A stretch of DNA of 64,000 nucleotides from assembly GCF_003339775.1 (NCBI RefSeq), contig NZ_CP031088.1, positions 434,001-498,000 on the forward strand, given 5' to 3'. Shown here piece by piece: positions 41,781 through 52,682 of this stretch. Position 1 is the stretch's first letter; every line of letters starts with the position of its first letter. The DNA comes from Spiroplasma phoeniceum P40 (GTDB taxonomy: Bacteria > Bacillota_I > Bacilli_A > Mycoplasmatales > Mycoplasmataceae). The notes below the pieces were generated by a model. It searched no databases, had not been told where the DNA came from, and worked only from the letters and a program-made list of their open reading frames with translations. The translations under genes and the position numbers were made by a program.

Positions 41781-42124
41781 ATAAAATTTCTTTCATTTAA
41801 TGCGTTCCTCTTTTTTTAAAAAAATATGGATGACCTGATATTTAAAATACCGATCTAGATGATGAGATGCTAATTTACTAATCATCTCTATTTAAAATAG
41901 ATAATTATTTTTTTAATTTGTCAAGTAAATATAATTTTGGGCCGAGCGGTTGACTTTCTTAAATTATTGTGAAAAATAACTTAAATTTTCCGCGAGGCCA
42001 GATTGACCCTCTGCATATAATAAATTAAATAATTTCCTTTCAAAAAGTTAAATAACGCTTTTTTTATATATACAAGTATGTTAAAACAATTATATAAAAA
42101 AATTTAACAAAAGGAATTATAATA
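41781..42124. other. non-coding region before lipoprotein
   Basis: No supported gene. Contains an imperfect inverted repeat (gatgagatgcta / actaatcatctc near 41864-41886) and a GC-richer stretch (gggccgagcggttgac, 41939-41954; ccgcgaggcc, 41990-42000). AAAAGGAATTATAATA before 42125 is the ribosome-binding site of the next gene. Confidence 0.5.
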
Positions 42125-42634
42125 ATGAAAAAGATATTAAGTCTTTTAGGCACAATCACTCTAATTGGAACAAGTGCAACAAGTTTAGTTGCTTGTAATA
42201 CAACACAATATAGCGAGGATGAATTACAACAACTAAAAAAAGAAAACCAAATATGCACAAATTGCAAAGAAATAAAAGATAATTTAGAATGAATTTATCA
42301 ACAAGAAAAACCTTTTAATCAAGTTGATAATAAATGATATTATGTTGTATGGCGTGGTGATAAAAATGGTGATTGAAGAATTGTTAAATTTTTAAATAAT
42401 AGTAATTTATTAAAAATTGATAATTTTAATAATCGGCAGTTAGAAAAAACGGATTTAGCATATGGGAAGGATTTATATATTAGTAATAATTCTGGTTTTA
42501 TTAAATATGTATCAAATTGACAAAGAGATGATGGAGCTTATTTTAAAGCATTTTATCGCTGAAATTTAGATACTAATGAACCTTATTTAATTATTAATGA
42601 TAATGATAATATAAAAGTTAATGAAGAAATATAA
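42125..42634 (+). CDS. lipoprotein carrying a copy of the tail-protein module
   Basis: 169 residues. Signal peptide MKKILSLLGTITLIGTSATS with lipobox LVAC, then a short coiled coil (EDELQQLKKENQICTNCKEI). Residues about 62-152 (PFNQVDNKWYYVVWRGDKNG ... NLLKIDNFNNRQLEKTDLAY ... YRWNLDTNEP) are almost identical, also in DNA, to residues encoded at about 43220-43490 of the convergent phage protein 42659-44851. The C-terminus (YLIINDNDNIKVNEEI) is different. Same design as 34829-35281. Intact, whereas the phage protein has a TAA. Confidence 0.82.
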
Positions 42635-42662
42635 AAAGTCAGTTTAATAACTGAATTTTTAT
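42634..42662. terminator. bidirectional terminator between lipoprotein and tail protein
   Basis: aaaaagtcagtt taata actgaattttt; both stop codons lie within or beside the stem, as at 34816-34845. Confidence 0.7.
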
Positions 42663-44851
42663 ATTTCTAATGTAATTAATGATAATTTTTCATTGTTTAT
42701 ATTAAATAATTGTAAATTATTAATATTAATTTCTTCTTTTTCTGTATAAATTGTAATATCATAATTTCCATAACCTCATATCCCCGATATTTCAATTTGA
42801 TTTAAATTAAATATTTTTTCGTGTTTATAAAAAGTTATTTTAATATTATCTACAACTAATTTTTTAACAATACTCATTCAAACCGCCTTAGAATAAAGTA
42901 ATCTATATCATTGTAAAAAATAATTTAAATAATTTTCTATTTTGTCATTAGAAACAATTAAATTAGTTAAATATTTTCCATATTCTCCATCTGATAATTT
43001 AATTTTAAAAGGTATAAGGGATGGTATATTATTTGTTTCTAATTCATTTGTTATTGATAATCAATTAAAATAATTGACTTCTAATTGATAAATTCGATTT
43101 TCTGAAATATCTTTATTTTTAACAGTTACTTTAATTTCATAATTTTTGTTATTATTATTTTGCTGTTTTAAATTTCAATCGATAATTTGTCCAGTTTTAG
43201 GTGAAATAAATGGTGTATTTGGTTCATTAGTATCTAAATTTCAGCGATAAAGTGCTTTAAAATAAGTTCCATCATCTCTTTGCCAATTTGATACATATTT
43301 AATAAAACCAGAATTATTACTAATATATAAATCCTTTCCATATGCTAAATCCGTTTTTTCTAACTGGCGATTATTAAAATTATCAATTTTTAATAAATTA
43401 CTATTATTTAAAAATTTAACAATTCTTCAATCACCATTTTTATCACCACGCCATACAACAAAATAATATTTATTATCAACTGTATTAAATGGTTTATCAT
43501 CTGCATAAACTTCTTCTCAATAATTTACTGGTATTGGTGGAATAGGACTACTACCACTAAAATTAAAATATAATGAATTTAATTCAACTTTGCAAGTTTC
43601 AAATACTCAATATCCAGTTTCTTGTTCTCTTGGTTTAGAAACTAATTCAAAATAATATGGAGCAATTAATTTAACATCATCATTATAGCCTTTGTTAATT
43701 GCATATTTGCTATATGTATAATTTGATAACATATAGATAATTTGTTTAAATCTTTTGACAGCATTATAATTAATAAGATTTGGATTATCTAATTTTCAGT
43801 TTTCAAATAAACCATCAATTACTTCTTCGGGTTTTTGCCCTTCGAATTGTTGGCGTAATTCAGCCGCTTTATTTGTAGGGTTACCCTTTTCATCGTATTT
43901 TGCGCCTTTAAATTTTCTATCATAATTGTAGCGATATGTTAAATAATTTAATAAAACTTTATCTAAACCATTTTCATTTATTAAATCTAATACATCTTTA
44001 CCTTGAATGTAATTTTTAGCAATACTTCAAGGTAAAAAACTTTCTGTAAATAAATATTGAAATATTATTAAATTAGGTTCTGTCTCTATTGGCATTGATA
44101 ATAATGGTACTAAACTAGCATTTTCAATATTTGATGAGTGATAAGAATAAACACCATTAATATTCCCTCAGCATTTAATATTGCCAAATAACATAGATTT
44201 AGGATATTTAATTTCAATCCCAGTAAATACTGTATCTTTGGGCAATGATTTTTGTAATACTAAATGGATGCTATTTTGGTTTTTTCATTTAAAATCGATT
44301 ATTTTAATTAAATGCATAGATTTTATGATATCAATCCCTTCTAATGAATAGTGGTGTTTATATTCTTCAATGATATAACATTCATTTTTATTGTCTTCAC
44401 TAATTGGTTCATTGACAGATATTATTTTTAAGTCTAATGTTTCTAAAAATTACTTGTCTTGTTTTGAAATATCATTAATTAAAATATCTTTTTCATCAAT
44501 CATTATATAACTTGTACTGTTGTCTTGGATTGTGGTATTTTGCTGAATTTGTAATTTAAAATTAAAGTCACTAATTTCATAACCAGAAATTTTAATATAC
44601 TCATCTTTATCAATAAAACCGATTTTAACGCTATTTTGAGAGTAGTTTAATGTTAGTTTTTCCTTTGTCTTAACAAGATTATTAATTTTATAAATATATA
44701 AGGTTCTAGCACGGTCTTCAGTAAATAACTGTTCTAAGTCAGGGTCGCTATATTGTGATTGACTGGCAAAATCTAAGGGGATATTATCAATTGAATAGTC
44801 AATTGGTTCATCGTTTAATTCTGATAACATCTTTTCTGATGGTTTTAACAT
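42659..44851 (-). pseudogene. large phage surface (receptor-binding-like) protein with in-frame TAA
   Basis: 730 codons in one frame, interrupted only by TAA at 44450-44452 (KQDK, stop, FLETLDL). Beginning MLKPSEKMLSELNDEPIDYS. Beta-rich, with many Tyr, Asn and Ile; no signal peptide. The C-terminal third contains NKYYFVVWRGDKNGDWRIVK, FKALYRWNLDTNEP and SPKTGQIIDWN, the module copied in the lipoprotein at 42125-42634. Its start overlaps the portal stop (TAATG). Last gene of the structural operon, the usual place of a tail fibre or adsorption protein. Confidence 0.65.
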
Positions 44852-46113
44852 TATTCTTGTCCTCCTTGCTCTTCATTAGGAGCGTTTATAATAATTTCAT
44901 CATTTTTTAATTGTCTGTTTAAAGTAGAATTTAATGGTAATTTAACATCAACAATTAACTCATCAATATTTTTAATATTGAATGTTCTACTGTTTAAAAT
45001 ATCATTATCATATTTAATTAACTTAATAATAAATTCAGTTAATTTAATTTCTCTAATATATATCATTTGTTCATAAAAAGCGTTTGTTTGAATATTTACT
45101 CCCGCAACTTCGGCTTGGGTTTGTTGTGCTACTTTAGCAATAGCGGGAGCATGATGACGATTAATTTTATAATAATTAGTTAACAATCAATCATATATTT
45201 TTGTTAATTGTTCACCTTTAAAATTATCAGCAATATAGTCTACTGGTTGAAAATTACTATCAGGGTCTCCTTCAACTAATAACAAGTCATTTTCAATAAA
45301 TGATGCCAAAATTTTACTAATTTCTTGGTCAACAATACCAGTAACTCCATTAGTATTAATAGTAAATTTACCACTATTTAATAATGGATCTAACATAATC
45401 TTTTCAGCAATGATATCTAAAATACTAGCAAATTGTTTGCCATAACGAGCAGAAGGTTCAAAATTAGAATTATTAGGGATAATTTCAATCGGAATAAAAT
45501 TAAGTGGTAATATTTTTTCGCGTTGTAAAGAAGTATAGTTATTCCATTTAGTATCATCAATATATAAATCGGTAATAGTACTATATAATCGTGTTTTTAA
45601 TGTTCTAATAACTTTTACTTGTTTATTTATAGCATCAATTTCTAATTTTTCAGTAATAAAAATACTTTGATTATTTTTAATATATGGGTCATAATCAAAA
45701 GTACAAGAAACTAAATTTCCCAATTCGTCATACTGGTCATTGTAAAAATCAATCGTAATAAAATTAAGTTTTGAATTATTAACAAAAATAAAATATGCGC
45801 CCTTACCATATTTATTAATTTTATATTCGTTATATCAATTTTTATTAGTAAAATCTTGCATTTTTAAAAAGTTATTAATTAATTTAGTATCTAATTGCTG
45901 ATTAGTAACTGGATTAATAATGCTAATTTCTAATTCACGTGGATTTAAAAAATTAGCATTATCCTCACATATTCTTTTTTCTAAAATATCATTATGTTTT
46001 TGAACATTAACATTTTTACGATTAGTAATTGTTGATGCTAAATTAAAATAATAACTATCAATATCATATTCTTTTTTTATTTTTTTTTTTTTTTTTGCTG
46101 GTAATAATCCCAT
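44851..46113 (-). CDS. putative phage portal (connector) protein
   Basis: 420 residues, intact with two TGA=Trp. A polybasic start (MGLLPAKKKKKIKKEYD, encoded by a long T run on the plus strand near 46076-46096) is followed by mixed alpha/beta sequence and a helical region (ARYGKQFASILDIIAEKIML) with a later crown-like helix (APAIAKVAQQTQAEVAGVNI). The end is acidic and flexible (NEEQGGQE). Length and secondary structure fit portals; there is no diagnostic motif. Confidence 0.5.
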
Positions 46114-46137
46114 TTATAGCACCTCTTATTTTGTATC

Positions 46138-46404
46138 TTATTTTTTAATAACATCTTCAATACTATCTTGTTTTTTGTCTTTTTTAAAAAAATTAAAAAC
46201 TTTATCAATTAAATAAATAAAAGACCCAGTAATAAGCAACGATAATTTAATATAAAAATATTCTGGTCATTCAATATCAATTACTTTAAATACCTTACAA
46301 AAAAATAATACAACTGAACTTATTATTAAAATAGCACCCAATCCTCAAATAAATACTTTGCGAATTAATAACAAAATTTCTGATTTATATTCTTTTAAAT
46401 CCAT
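46138..46404 (-). CDS. two-TM phage membrane protein (holin-like)
   Basis: 88 residues: MDLKEYKSEILLLIRKVFIW, a first helix to about residue 36, a second helix (FYIKLSLLITGSFIYLI) and a charged tail (KKDKKQDSIEDVIKK). Holin topology, but a host without cell wall needs no endolysin and none is present. GAGGTG upstream of ATG 46404. Confidence 0.55.
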
Positions 46405-46425
46405 TTATAACACCTCACTTTCTTT

Positions 46426-47508
46426 CTATACTTCTTGTCGTAAAACCCGAACACTATTAATTGGTATATTAGAACCCTCTGAACCATTAGTTAAATAAAC
46501 CCGACCACTAGCATTATATAAAACAATACTATAAGGGGTTTTATCGATATCATCAATAAAACAAGTTGCTTGATGTTTAGATAAAGTTTTATTTTCTTTT
46601 GTTTCTGTAAAATAAGGTGGTTCAAGTCATAACATACCTTCAGCACCTTTAAGATTAGTTGGTGATAATCAAACTTGATAACGATATTCTTCTGAAAATT
46701 CAGGAATATCAATATACTTAGCACTATCAGGCTTATATGATATCGTTACTTTTTCTCATTTAATTTTTTTAAAAGATAATTGATTTTCTTCAATACCAAA
46801 TTTATCTGATAATAATAATTCTAAACTATTATCATCTTTTTGATGTAATGGAGCATTAACTGTTATTGAACTACCGCCTTGTTTTGCTTTTCAAACATTA
46901 TTTTCATAATAAATCGTATCATTGTCAAACGGAACTGATAACTCATTATTTTTATTTTTAATAATTGCTTTATTATCAATTTTAGTTTTTTCTTCTATTA
47001 ATGCATCAACTTCTAATTGTGTATAATATGCTTCTAAATCTATCATTGTTAAATCAATTCCTTTTTCTTCAAAAGTGGGAAACATTTTCTTTAAAGTTGT
47101 TAGATTAGCCAATGATTTTGCATAAGTAGGTAATAAACCTTGCCATGTTGCCATTGGGTAGTTTTGTGAAGAATAATTAATATCACCAATATTCATTGTT
47201 GCAGAAGTAAAAAACTCAACTGGGATCCGATTAAATGTTCAATGATCTACAGTAATAAAAACCATATTAATACATATTTTCTTTAATAATGGGTCTTTAA
47301 ATGTTTCAAACTTTAATTTTGTAAAAGGATAATTTAAATATGAATTAATCATATTTTGTGCTCTTATTGCAAAAGTTCTAAATCACAATTCTACATCATT
47401 TTTAAAAAATTTATTATAACGAACTGGAACTTGGGTAATTTTACCTGTCATTGGATTAAAATTATTATAGTTTTTTAAAGTAACACCATCTCATAACTCA
47501 TTTAACAT
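46426..47508 (-). CDS. phage structural protein of unknown function (360 aa)
   Basis: Intact. Begins [20 protein letters not shown] with GGAGATGGTTAA upstream. N-terminal part alpha-rich ([20 protein letters not shown]), the rest beta-rich with [20 protein letters not shown]. Between the holin-like and MPIGTT genes. It may be a head-tail connector or minor capsid protein. Confidence 0.55.
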
Positions 47509-47603
47509 TTAACCATCTCCTTATCATTTTCTTTTTTTAGAATATATTTTTTTTGATATAAATTTTCTACTATTTAATAATGTTTTTGATTTAATTGTTT
47601 TAC

Positions 47604-49085
47604 TTAAATTTTTGTTTTTTCAAATTGTTTATATGTTTTAAAAACAAATCCACTACCTAATAAACTAGTTGCCACACTATCTTCAACAGTTTTTAACATT
47701 TCACTTTTGTTCCAATTATTTTTTATTTGCTCTCTTAACTTTAAAAATTTAGCAATTGTCCGATATGTTTTAAAACTATCTCTTACTACTTGGCGATAAA
47801 CAGCGGGGGCAAAAGATACTAAATTAAATAAACTTGTTTTTTTAAATCCTCAGTCAATAAATCATTCACTATCCATATAGAATTTAAATGGTTCTTTTGC
47901 TAAAATAAACTGTTCTGCTTTTATTAAAGTGGTAGTAACAACAATTGGAGAATATTTAGGATTTTTATAATATATTGTTAAAGCAACTTAACCCGCAACA
48001 CTTATTGGAACAATTTTAACTGCTAAAAAAACATCAGAACCATAAGCAAATGGTAATAATTGTCCTTTTTGAATAGCCTTGGTTTCAAATTTAGATAATA
48101 CTTTTCTAGTTTGTTCATTAATTTTTTGAATTACTTTTTGTTTAATATTGATTATTCTTTTTTCAATTGGTGCTAATATTTTTTTAGTTGCTTTTTGAAT
48201 ATAAAAATTTGGGTTTATTTTTTCTAATTTTTCTAATATTTTATTTAATTTGATTGGAGTTTTATGGATAAAATTAACTAATTTATTTTTATATATTTTA
48301 TTTGCTAGCATTAAATTAACATTTAATAATAATTTTTTAGCAATTCCTTTTTTATGTAAATCAGTCATAATTTTTTATCATTCATCAGTACTTATTTTTG
48401 TTATTTTTTCAAAACTTAAACCATATTCTGATAATCAATTATTAACATATCCTTGATATTTTTTTGTTAATCTAGGTGCTTTTTGTACCAACTTTGGACT
48501 TATTTTTTGTTGACTAACATTATTAAAATCAGTTCCAGGAGGAAATAATTTTCTAATTGTATATAATAAAGTCTCATTATTTGCTTGTTTAGTAAAATCA
48601 AATATTAATTTATTAAATAAAATCTTTTTACCCGCTACTTGTCTTACAACATCTTCTAAGTTTTTAGCAGTTACTATTCCTAATTTTTCAAGTAATTTAG
48701 TTTCTTTTGCTAATTTTAAAACTTTTGTTATTCTAGCAGCACGAGTTAATTTACCAATACCCCCAATTTCTGGAAATAAATTTAAAGCGGTACTTTTTGC
48801 GGTAACTTCTGAGGTTAATTTATCATATATTTGATTGACTGTAAAATCAGTTGCTGTTTCTACTCCAAACGATATAAGGGCAGCAGCAAAATTAGATAAT
48901 CCCGCACCTAATTCAACAGCAGAAGCAATCCCACCAGTTAAAACTGATAAACCAAGTGCTAAAACTTGTATTCCTAAAAATTCTAATAATTGTAAACCAA
49001 AACTTTTTTGTTGTTGCTGAATTGATAATCTGGTTGGAGTTTTAATACTATAAATAAGAGCAGTTTTTGTTGTTCCAATTGGCAT
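47604..49085 (-). pseudogene. phage internal/minor capsid-like protein with two in-frame TAA codons
   Basis: 494 codons in a single frame from MPIGTTKTALIYSIKTPTRL, broken by TAA at 48375-48377 (DEW, stop, KIMTDLHK) and 47988-47990 (SVAG, stop, VALTIYY). Hydrophobic, alanine/glycine-rich segments (LGIQVLALGLSVLTGGIASA) suggest a membrane-active or ejected protein. A 46-bp patch at 48517-48562 (KLFPPGTDFNNVSQ) is nearly identical to the IS30 transposase gene. Function otherwise unknown. Confidence 0.6.
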
Positions 49086-49087
49086 TT

Positions 49088-49747
49088 TTATTTTTTATTT
49101 TTGGTTTTTTTAGTAGCAGCAGGAACTGTAATTTCCATTCCTGTTGTTTCACCAGTTAATCAATTTGTACCATTTAAACTATATGACAGTTCAACATCTT
49201 TACTAAAATCACCCTCATCTCTATCATTAAAAATTAAATGACTAAAATCTAAAATAGTAACAATATAATCTGAAGTTGTTAAACCAGCATTAATTTTTTG
49301 AATTGCTTTAATAAGACCAGTATTCATTTCCGCAATTACATCTGCTTTTTTAGTTAAATCAGGAACATCACTATATCAAGGTTTAGTTAAACTACCAATA
49401 TTACTTTTATTAAATTGATTAATATTAATTTGATTTACTTTTTGCACTTTATAATATTGAACTTGTGATACACCAGTTGCATTATTTTTACCAGCAATAT
49501 AAATATCAACATAAATATCTGTTGATGTAATATCATAAGTTGATGGTGAACCTTGATAATATAAAGATCATCAATCATAATCATCAACTGTTAAACTTGC
49601 ATCAACTGTTTTAACTGCTTTTAAAACTTTATCATTTAAAAGTGGTCTTAAATCTTCATTACCTACTTTTTGCGGTACAATAATTCCTTTAATTATTTCA
49701 TCATTTGTTAAACTATCAACATTTTTAATTTTATCGTGGATATCTAT
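49088..49747 (-). CDS. phage structural protein, start unclear
   Basis: About 219 codons (IDIHDKIKNVDSLTNDEIIK ... MEITVPAATKKTKNKK). No ATG, GTG or TTG with ribosome-binding site exists between the upstream in-frame TAG (near 49785) and IDIHDK; the frame overlaps the capsid gene end in -1 relative to it. Either a rare start (ATA), an indel, or a -1 frameshift from the capsid gene makes the protein. Possibly a major tail or head-decoration protein. Confidence 0.5.
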
Positions 49748-49755
49748 GGCGCTAC

Positions 49756-50910
49756 TTACTTTGAATAAATTAGAGAAACTGTTCCACTATATTTATTTGG
49801 ATTTCCAGTTGCTAATGCGCCAGTAGATGTAATATTAGAGAATGTTGCATCTCCATTTTGATAATTAGGATTTTTTACTTTAATAGCAGTTTCTAATTCT
49901 GCTGTTGTTGGGGTATCACCAGCCATTGTAATTTGACCTAAATTAGGTACTGTAATAACTTTTGATAAAGCAGACTTTGAATAAATGTGTTTAATAATTC
50001 CTTTTGTTTCAACTACTGCTCCACCCAAATATAAAACTCTTTCCATAATTAAAGTATTACCCATTCCAGTACCTAAAGCTGCCGCACCAACTCTTAATGG
50101 GGTATGGTCTTTTTTTTGTAAAATAAGTGGGTCATATTTTTTGCTAAATTTAAAAGCTATTGCATTAACACCATTTGGTAATAGATTAATTGTTCCTTCT
50201 GAACCATCTTCATTAATAATGGGTAATTTTTTAGGAACCATATAGTATGTTGTTCCTTCAACAGTTTTCATTGCTCCACTTGTTTCAATTACACTATTAA
50301 TTTGGTCATTTGCTCCAAGTTGTAATTGTAATTTATTACGAATTCCACGGATAAAATCTGCTGAACCTAGTACAACTGTTTCTGATGGAGTAAAACCATT
50401 TTCATATATTTTGTCCATAATTTCATCGTGGATTTGTAAAGCATTTGTATCATCAGCTTTATTTCCTTGAATAGTTGTAACTTCTCCATTATTAATAATT
50501 TCTAAAATTTTATTTCGTTTATAAGAAACTTCAGTATCCATTGCTTGTTCAATATCAGCGGCTCAAAGATTAGGATTAAAATCACTTTCTACTGGGTCTA
50601 ATTTACCAGCAAAAGTTAAAATTGTATCTAATTCAATAATTCCATCTTCAAACTCAACAGTTGAGTATTTTAATAAGTTATCATCGGTATTAAATACTTG
50701 ACCACCTTTTCCTAGGCCTTGTTTATATTTAATATTTTTCTTTCTTTTATATGTTAAACCAAATTTATTTGCTTCTTTTCACGCAAATAAAGCTTCTCAA
50801 CTAAATTTTTGTTGATATGTTTGTAAATATCATTCTTCAAATGCTTCTCGATCTCGTTCTGTTGCTTGATTAGCAATATCACCGAAAATTCTTTGTGGAT
50901 TTTGTGCCAT
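49756..50910 (-). CDS. putative phage major capsid protein
   Basis: 384 residues from MAQNPQRIFGDIANQATERD. NKADDTNALQIHDEIMDKIY and GFTPSETVVLGSADFIRGIR, followed by DQINSVIETSGAMKTVEGTT, fit the core of HK97-fold capsids (E-loop, spine helix, P-domain), and a coiled-coil scaffold gene directly precedes it. AGAAGGTAT upstream of ATG 50910. Intact under TGA=Trp. Confidence 0.65.
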
Positions 50911-50927
50911 AATTTTATACCTTCCTT

Positions 50928-51386
50928 CTATTTATTAAATACATTGTCAGTATCTAAAATATTGTTTTGTTGTTCTTCTGTTTTTGGTACTCCACCAGTA
51001 TTAACTGTTTGTACCTTAATTAATTCATCATAAACACTTTGTAATTGTGTTTTGATAACTTCAATATCATCATTAATATCATAAGACTTTAATAAAACAT
51101 TTTTAAATTCTTCATTATCAGTTAAAGAATTAATAAAGTCAATTACTTCAATTTGTTTTAATTGAATAGTTTGTTGTTCAATTTGAGAAGTTAATTCAGT
51201 ATTTTTTGTTTGTAATTCGTTGATTTGTTGATTACTATTTTCTAAATTACTTGCATTAAATTCTTCAACTTCAGCAGTATTTTCTAAAATAATTTCAGCA
51301 GTTTTAATATCTAAACTACCATCTTCATTTTTAATTGGTTCATTATCTTCATTGATAAGAACATATTTTACATTTTTTAATGCCAT
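50928..51386 (-). CDS. putative phage scaffolding protein
   Basis: 152 residues, acidic, with a central coiled coil (NQQINELQTKNTELTSQIEQ then TIQLKQIEVIDFINS). Size, acidity and position immediately before the capsid gene fit scaffolding proteins, including the Gly-containing, polar C-terminus. GGAGGAAAAACA upstream. A 26-codon N-terminal remnant is found at 15133-15210. Confidence 0.6.
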   Translation of the reverse strand: MALKNVKYVLINEDNEPIKNEDGSLDIKTAEIILENTAEVEEFNASNLENSNQQINELQTKNTELTSQIEQQTIQLKQIEVIDFINSLTDNEEFKNVLLKSYDINDDIEVIKTQLQSVYDELIKVQTVNTGGVPKTEEQQNNILDTDNVFNK

Positions 51387-51397
51387 TGTTTTTCCTC

Positions 51398-51796
51398 CTA
51401 TTTTTTAATATTTGTATTTGTTCTTTTTCTAATCGCTTTTTGTATAATTTCAAAACTTTCTACTCTAAAATATAAAAAATAGCGGTTAGTTTTTATATTT
51501 AACTGATTAAATACTGAGCCTTTAATTTTTATCTCATCATCTTTTTTTAATTTCAAAAATTCAGTTAAAACAGATGGGTTATATATTGATAATGTTGAAT
51601 AATTTAATCCGTCTCATTGACATTTAGCCGAACAAGCATCAACTTCAATGCCACCAGCAACAAGTGCTTTAATTTTAGTTTTAATAGGATTTTCATGTAA
51701 TTTAACAGTTAATTCTAACTTATTAACTTTTTTATTTTTTATTTTAGGTTTATTAGTTATTGATTTTTTAGATAAATTACTTTTTGTTTGTGCCAT
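51398..51796 (-). CDS. putative OB-fold/ssDNA-binding-like phage protein, copy 2
   Basis: 132 residues, almost identical to 15222-15620; same basic start and DDEIKIKGSVFNQLNIKT block. A TTG nine bases upstream of ATG 51796 is in frame. Overlaps the resolvase gene by 20 nt. Confidence 0.55.
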
Positions 51797-52160
51797 TTTT
51801 ATCAACTCCTTTTAATAAAAAATATTGTAAATGTTTCCAAGCATCTAATTCATGCTCTGTCATTTTAATATTTCCAGTATAAATATAATTTTTCTTAACA
51901 GCTGGATATTGTAAAACATAATTTAAATTAAATAAATATTTGCATAAAACTTTTAAACCACCAATAAATTTAGGAGTAGATAAAGGATTTTTTATTTTTA
52001 AACCCTTATGAAGTTGGTAATCTTCAATTATTACAATAGCTTTGTTTAAATAAGAACAAATTTTATTTTTGAACTCATTTAATATTAAATACATATTATT
52101 TATTGCTTCTTCTTCAGAATTATAACTAAAAGTAATATTATTAATTATTTTCTTTTGCAT
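51777..52160 (-). pseudogene. RuvC-like resolvase, copy 2, N-terminus lost
   Basis: Open from 52160 (MQKKIINNITFSYNSEEEAI) with VIIEDYQLHKG and MTEHELDAWKHLQYFLLKGV, but the first strand with the catalytic DPA is missing because the phage end (52150 onward) is joined directly. The part retained has the frame that copy 1 lost. Confidence 0.7.
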
Positions 52161-52433
52161 CCATCCCTAGACAACTTTATACAAAGAAAATAACCTTTTG
52201 GAGCTCCTCCCTCTTGTTTTTTAGTGTCCGATATTGTTTTTTTGGTTTAACAACACTCTTTTTATGAAACAAGCAAAAACACACGCTCTGACATTTCGCG
52301 GGCGACTAACCCCGCCGAGAATTAAAGAAATAAATAGGAGTAGTAAATCCAATCGCTTTCACACTTTTTTAAGGCTTCGTGCCATAGATGAGTTATCCAT
52401 CTTTAAGCATCAAAATATTAAGTTTTAGATTAC
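52150..52433. other. phage terminal non-coding region, copy 2
   Basis: Matches 17175-17455 (catccatccct, GGAGCTCCTCCCTC, tgacatttcgcgggcgacta). Differences include a one-base T insertion at 52236, which breaks the only long frame seen in copy 1. Confidence 0.6.
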
Positions 52434-52589
52434 ATTATTCATCAGATAGTACCTTTATTAAAAATGATATTATTAGTTGTTAAACCGAAAAAATATAATA
52501 AATCACAGAAAGGAAATTATAAAAATTAACTAATTTGTAGGGAAAAATAGGTTAATTTTTAATTTTAAAGATACTATCTAATGAATAAT
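52434..52589. repeat. inverted-repeat element, copy 2
   Basis: 52434-52456 pairs with 52567-52589 with two mismatches. Shorter than copy 1 (17456-17728) because it lacks the 27-nt transposase-like block and a roughly 90-nt stretch. Followed by a hairpin (aacgctttaataagcgatt), as in copy 1, and similarity to copy 1 ends near 52680. Confidence 0.65.
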
Positions 52590-52682
52590 GCAAATAAAAA
52601 AACGCTTTAATAAGCGATTAGTTTAATTTGTATTTAATTACTTTATTTATATTTTTTATAAAAAATAAGCTTTTTTCTTAAT

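Noticed and set aside
42064-42267. frame antisense to the lipoprotein start
   Set aside because: Shadow of the signal-peptide region; no ribosome-binding site.
46138-46404. holin with partner endolysin
   Set aside because: No lysin gene is present and the host has no cell wall; only the topology supports a holin.
44450-48377. reassignment of TAA to an amino acid
   Set aside because: Housekeeping genes such as argS, gmk, engB and rny terminate normally at TAA; nonsense mutation in decaying prophage is sufficient.
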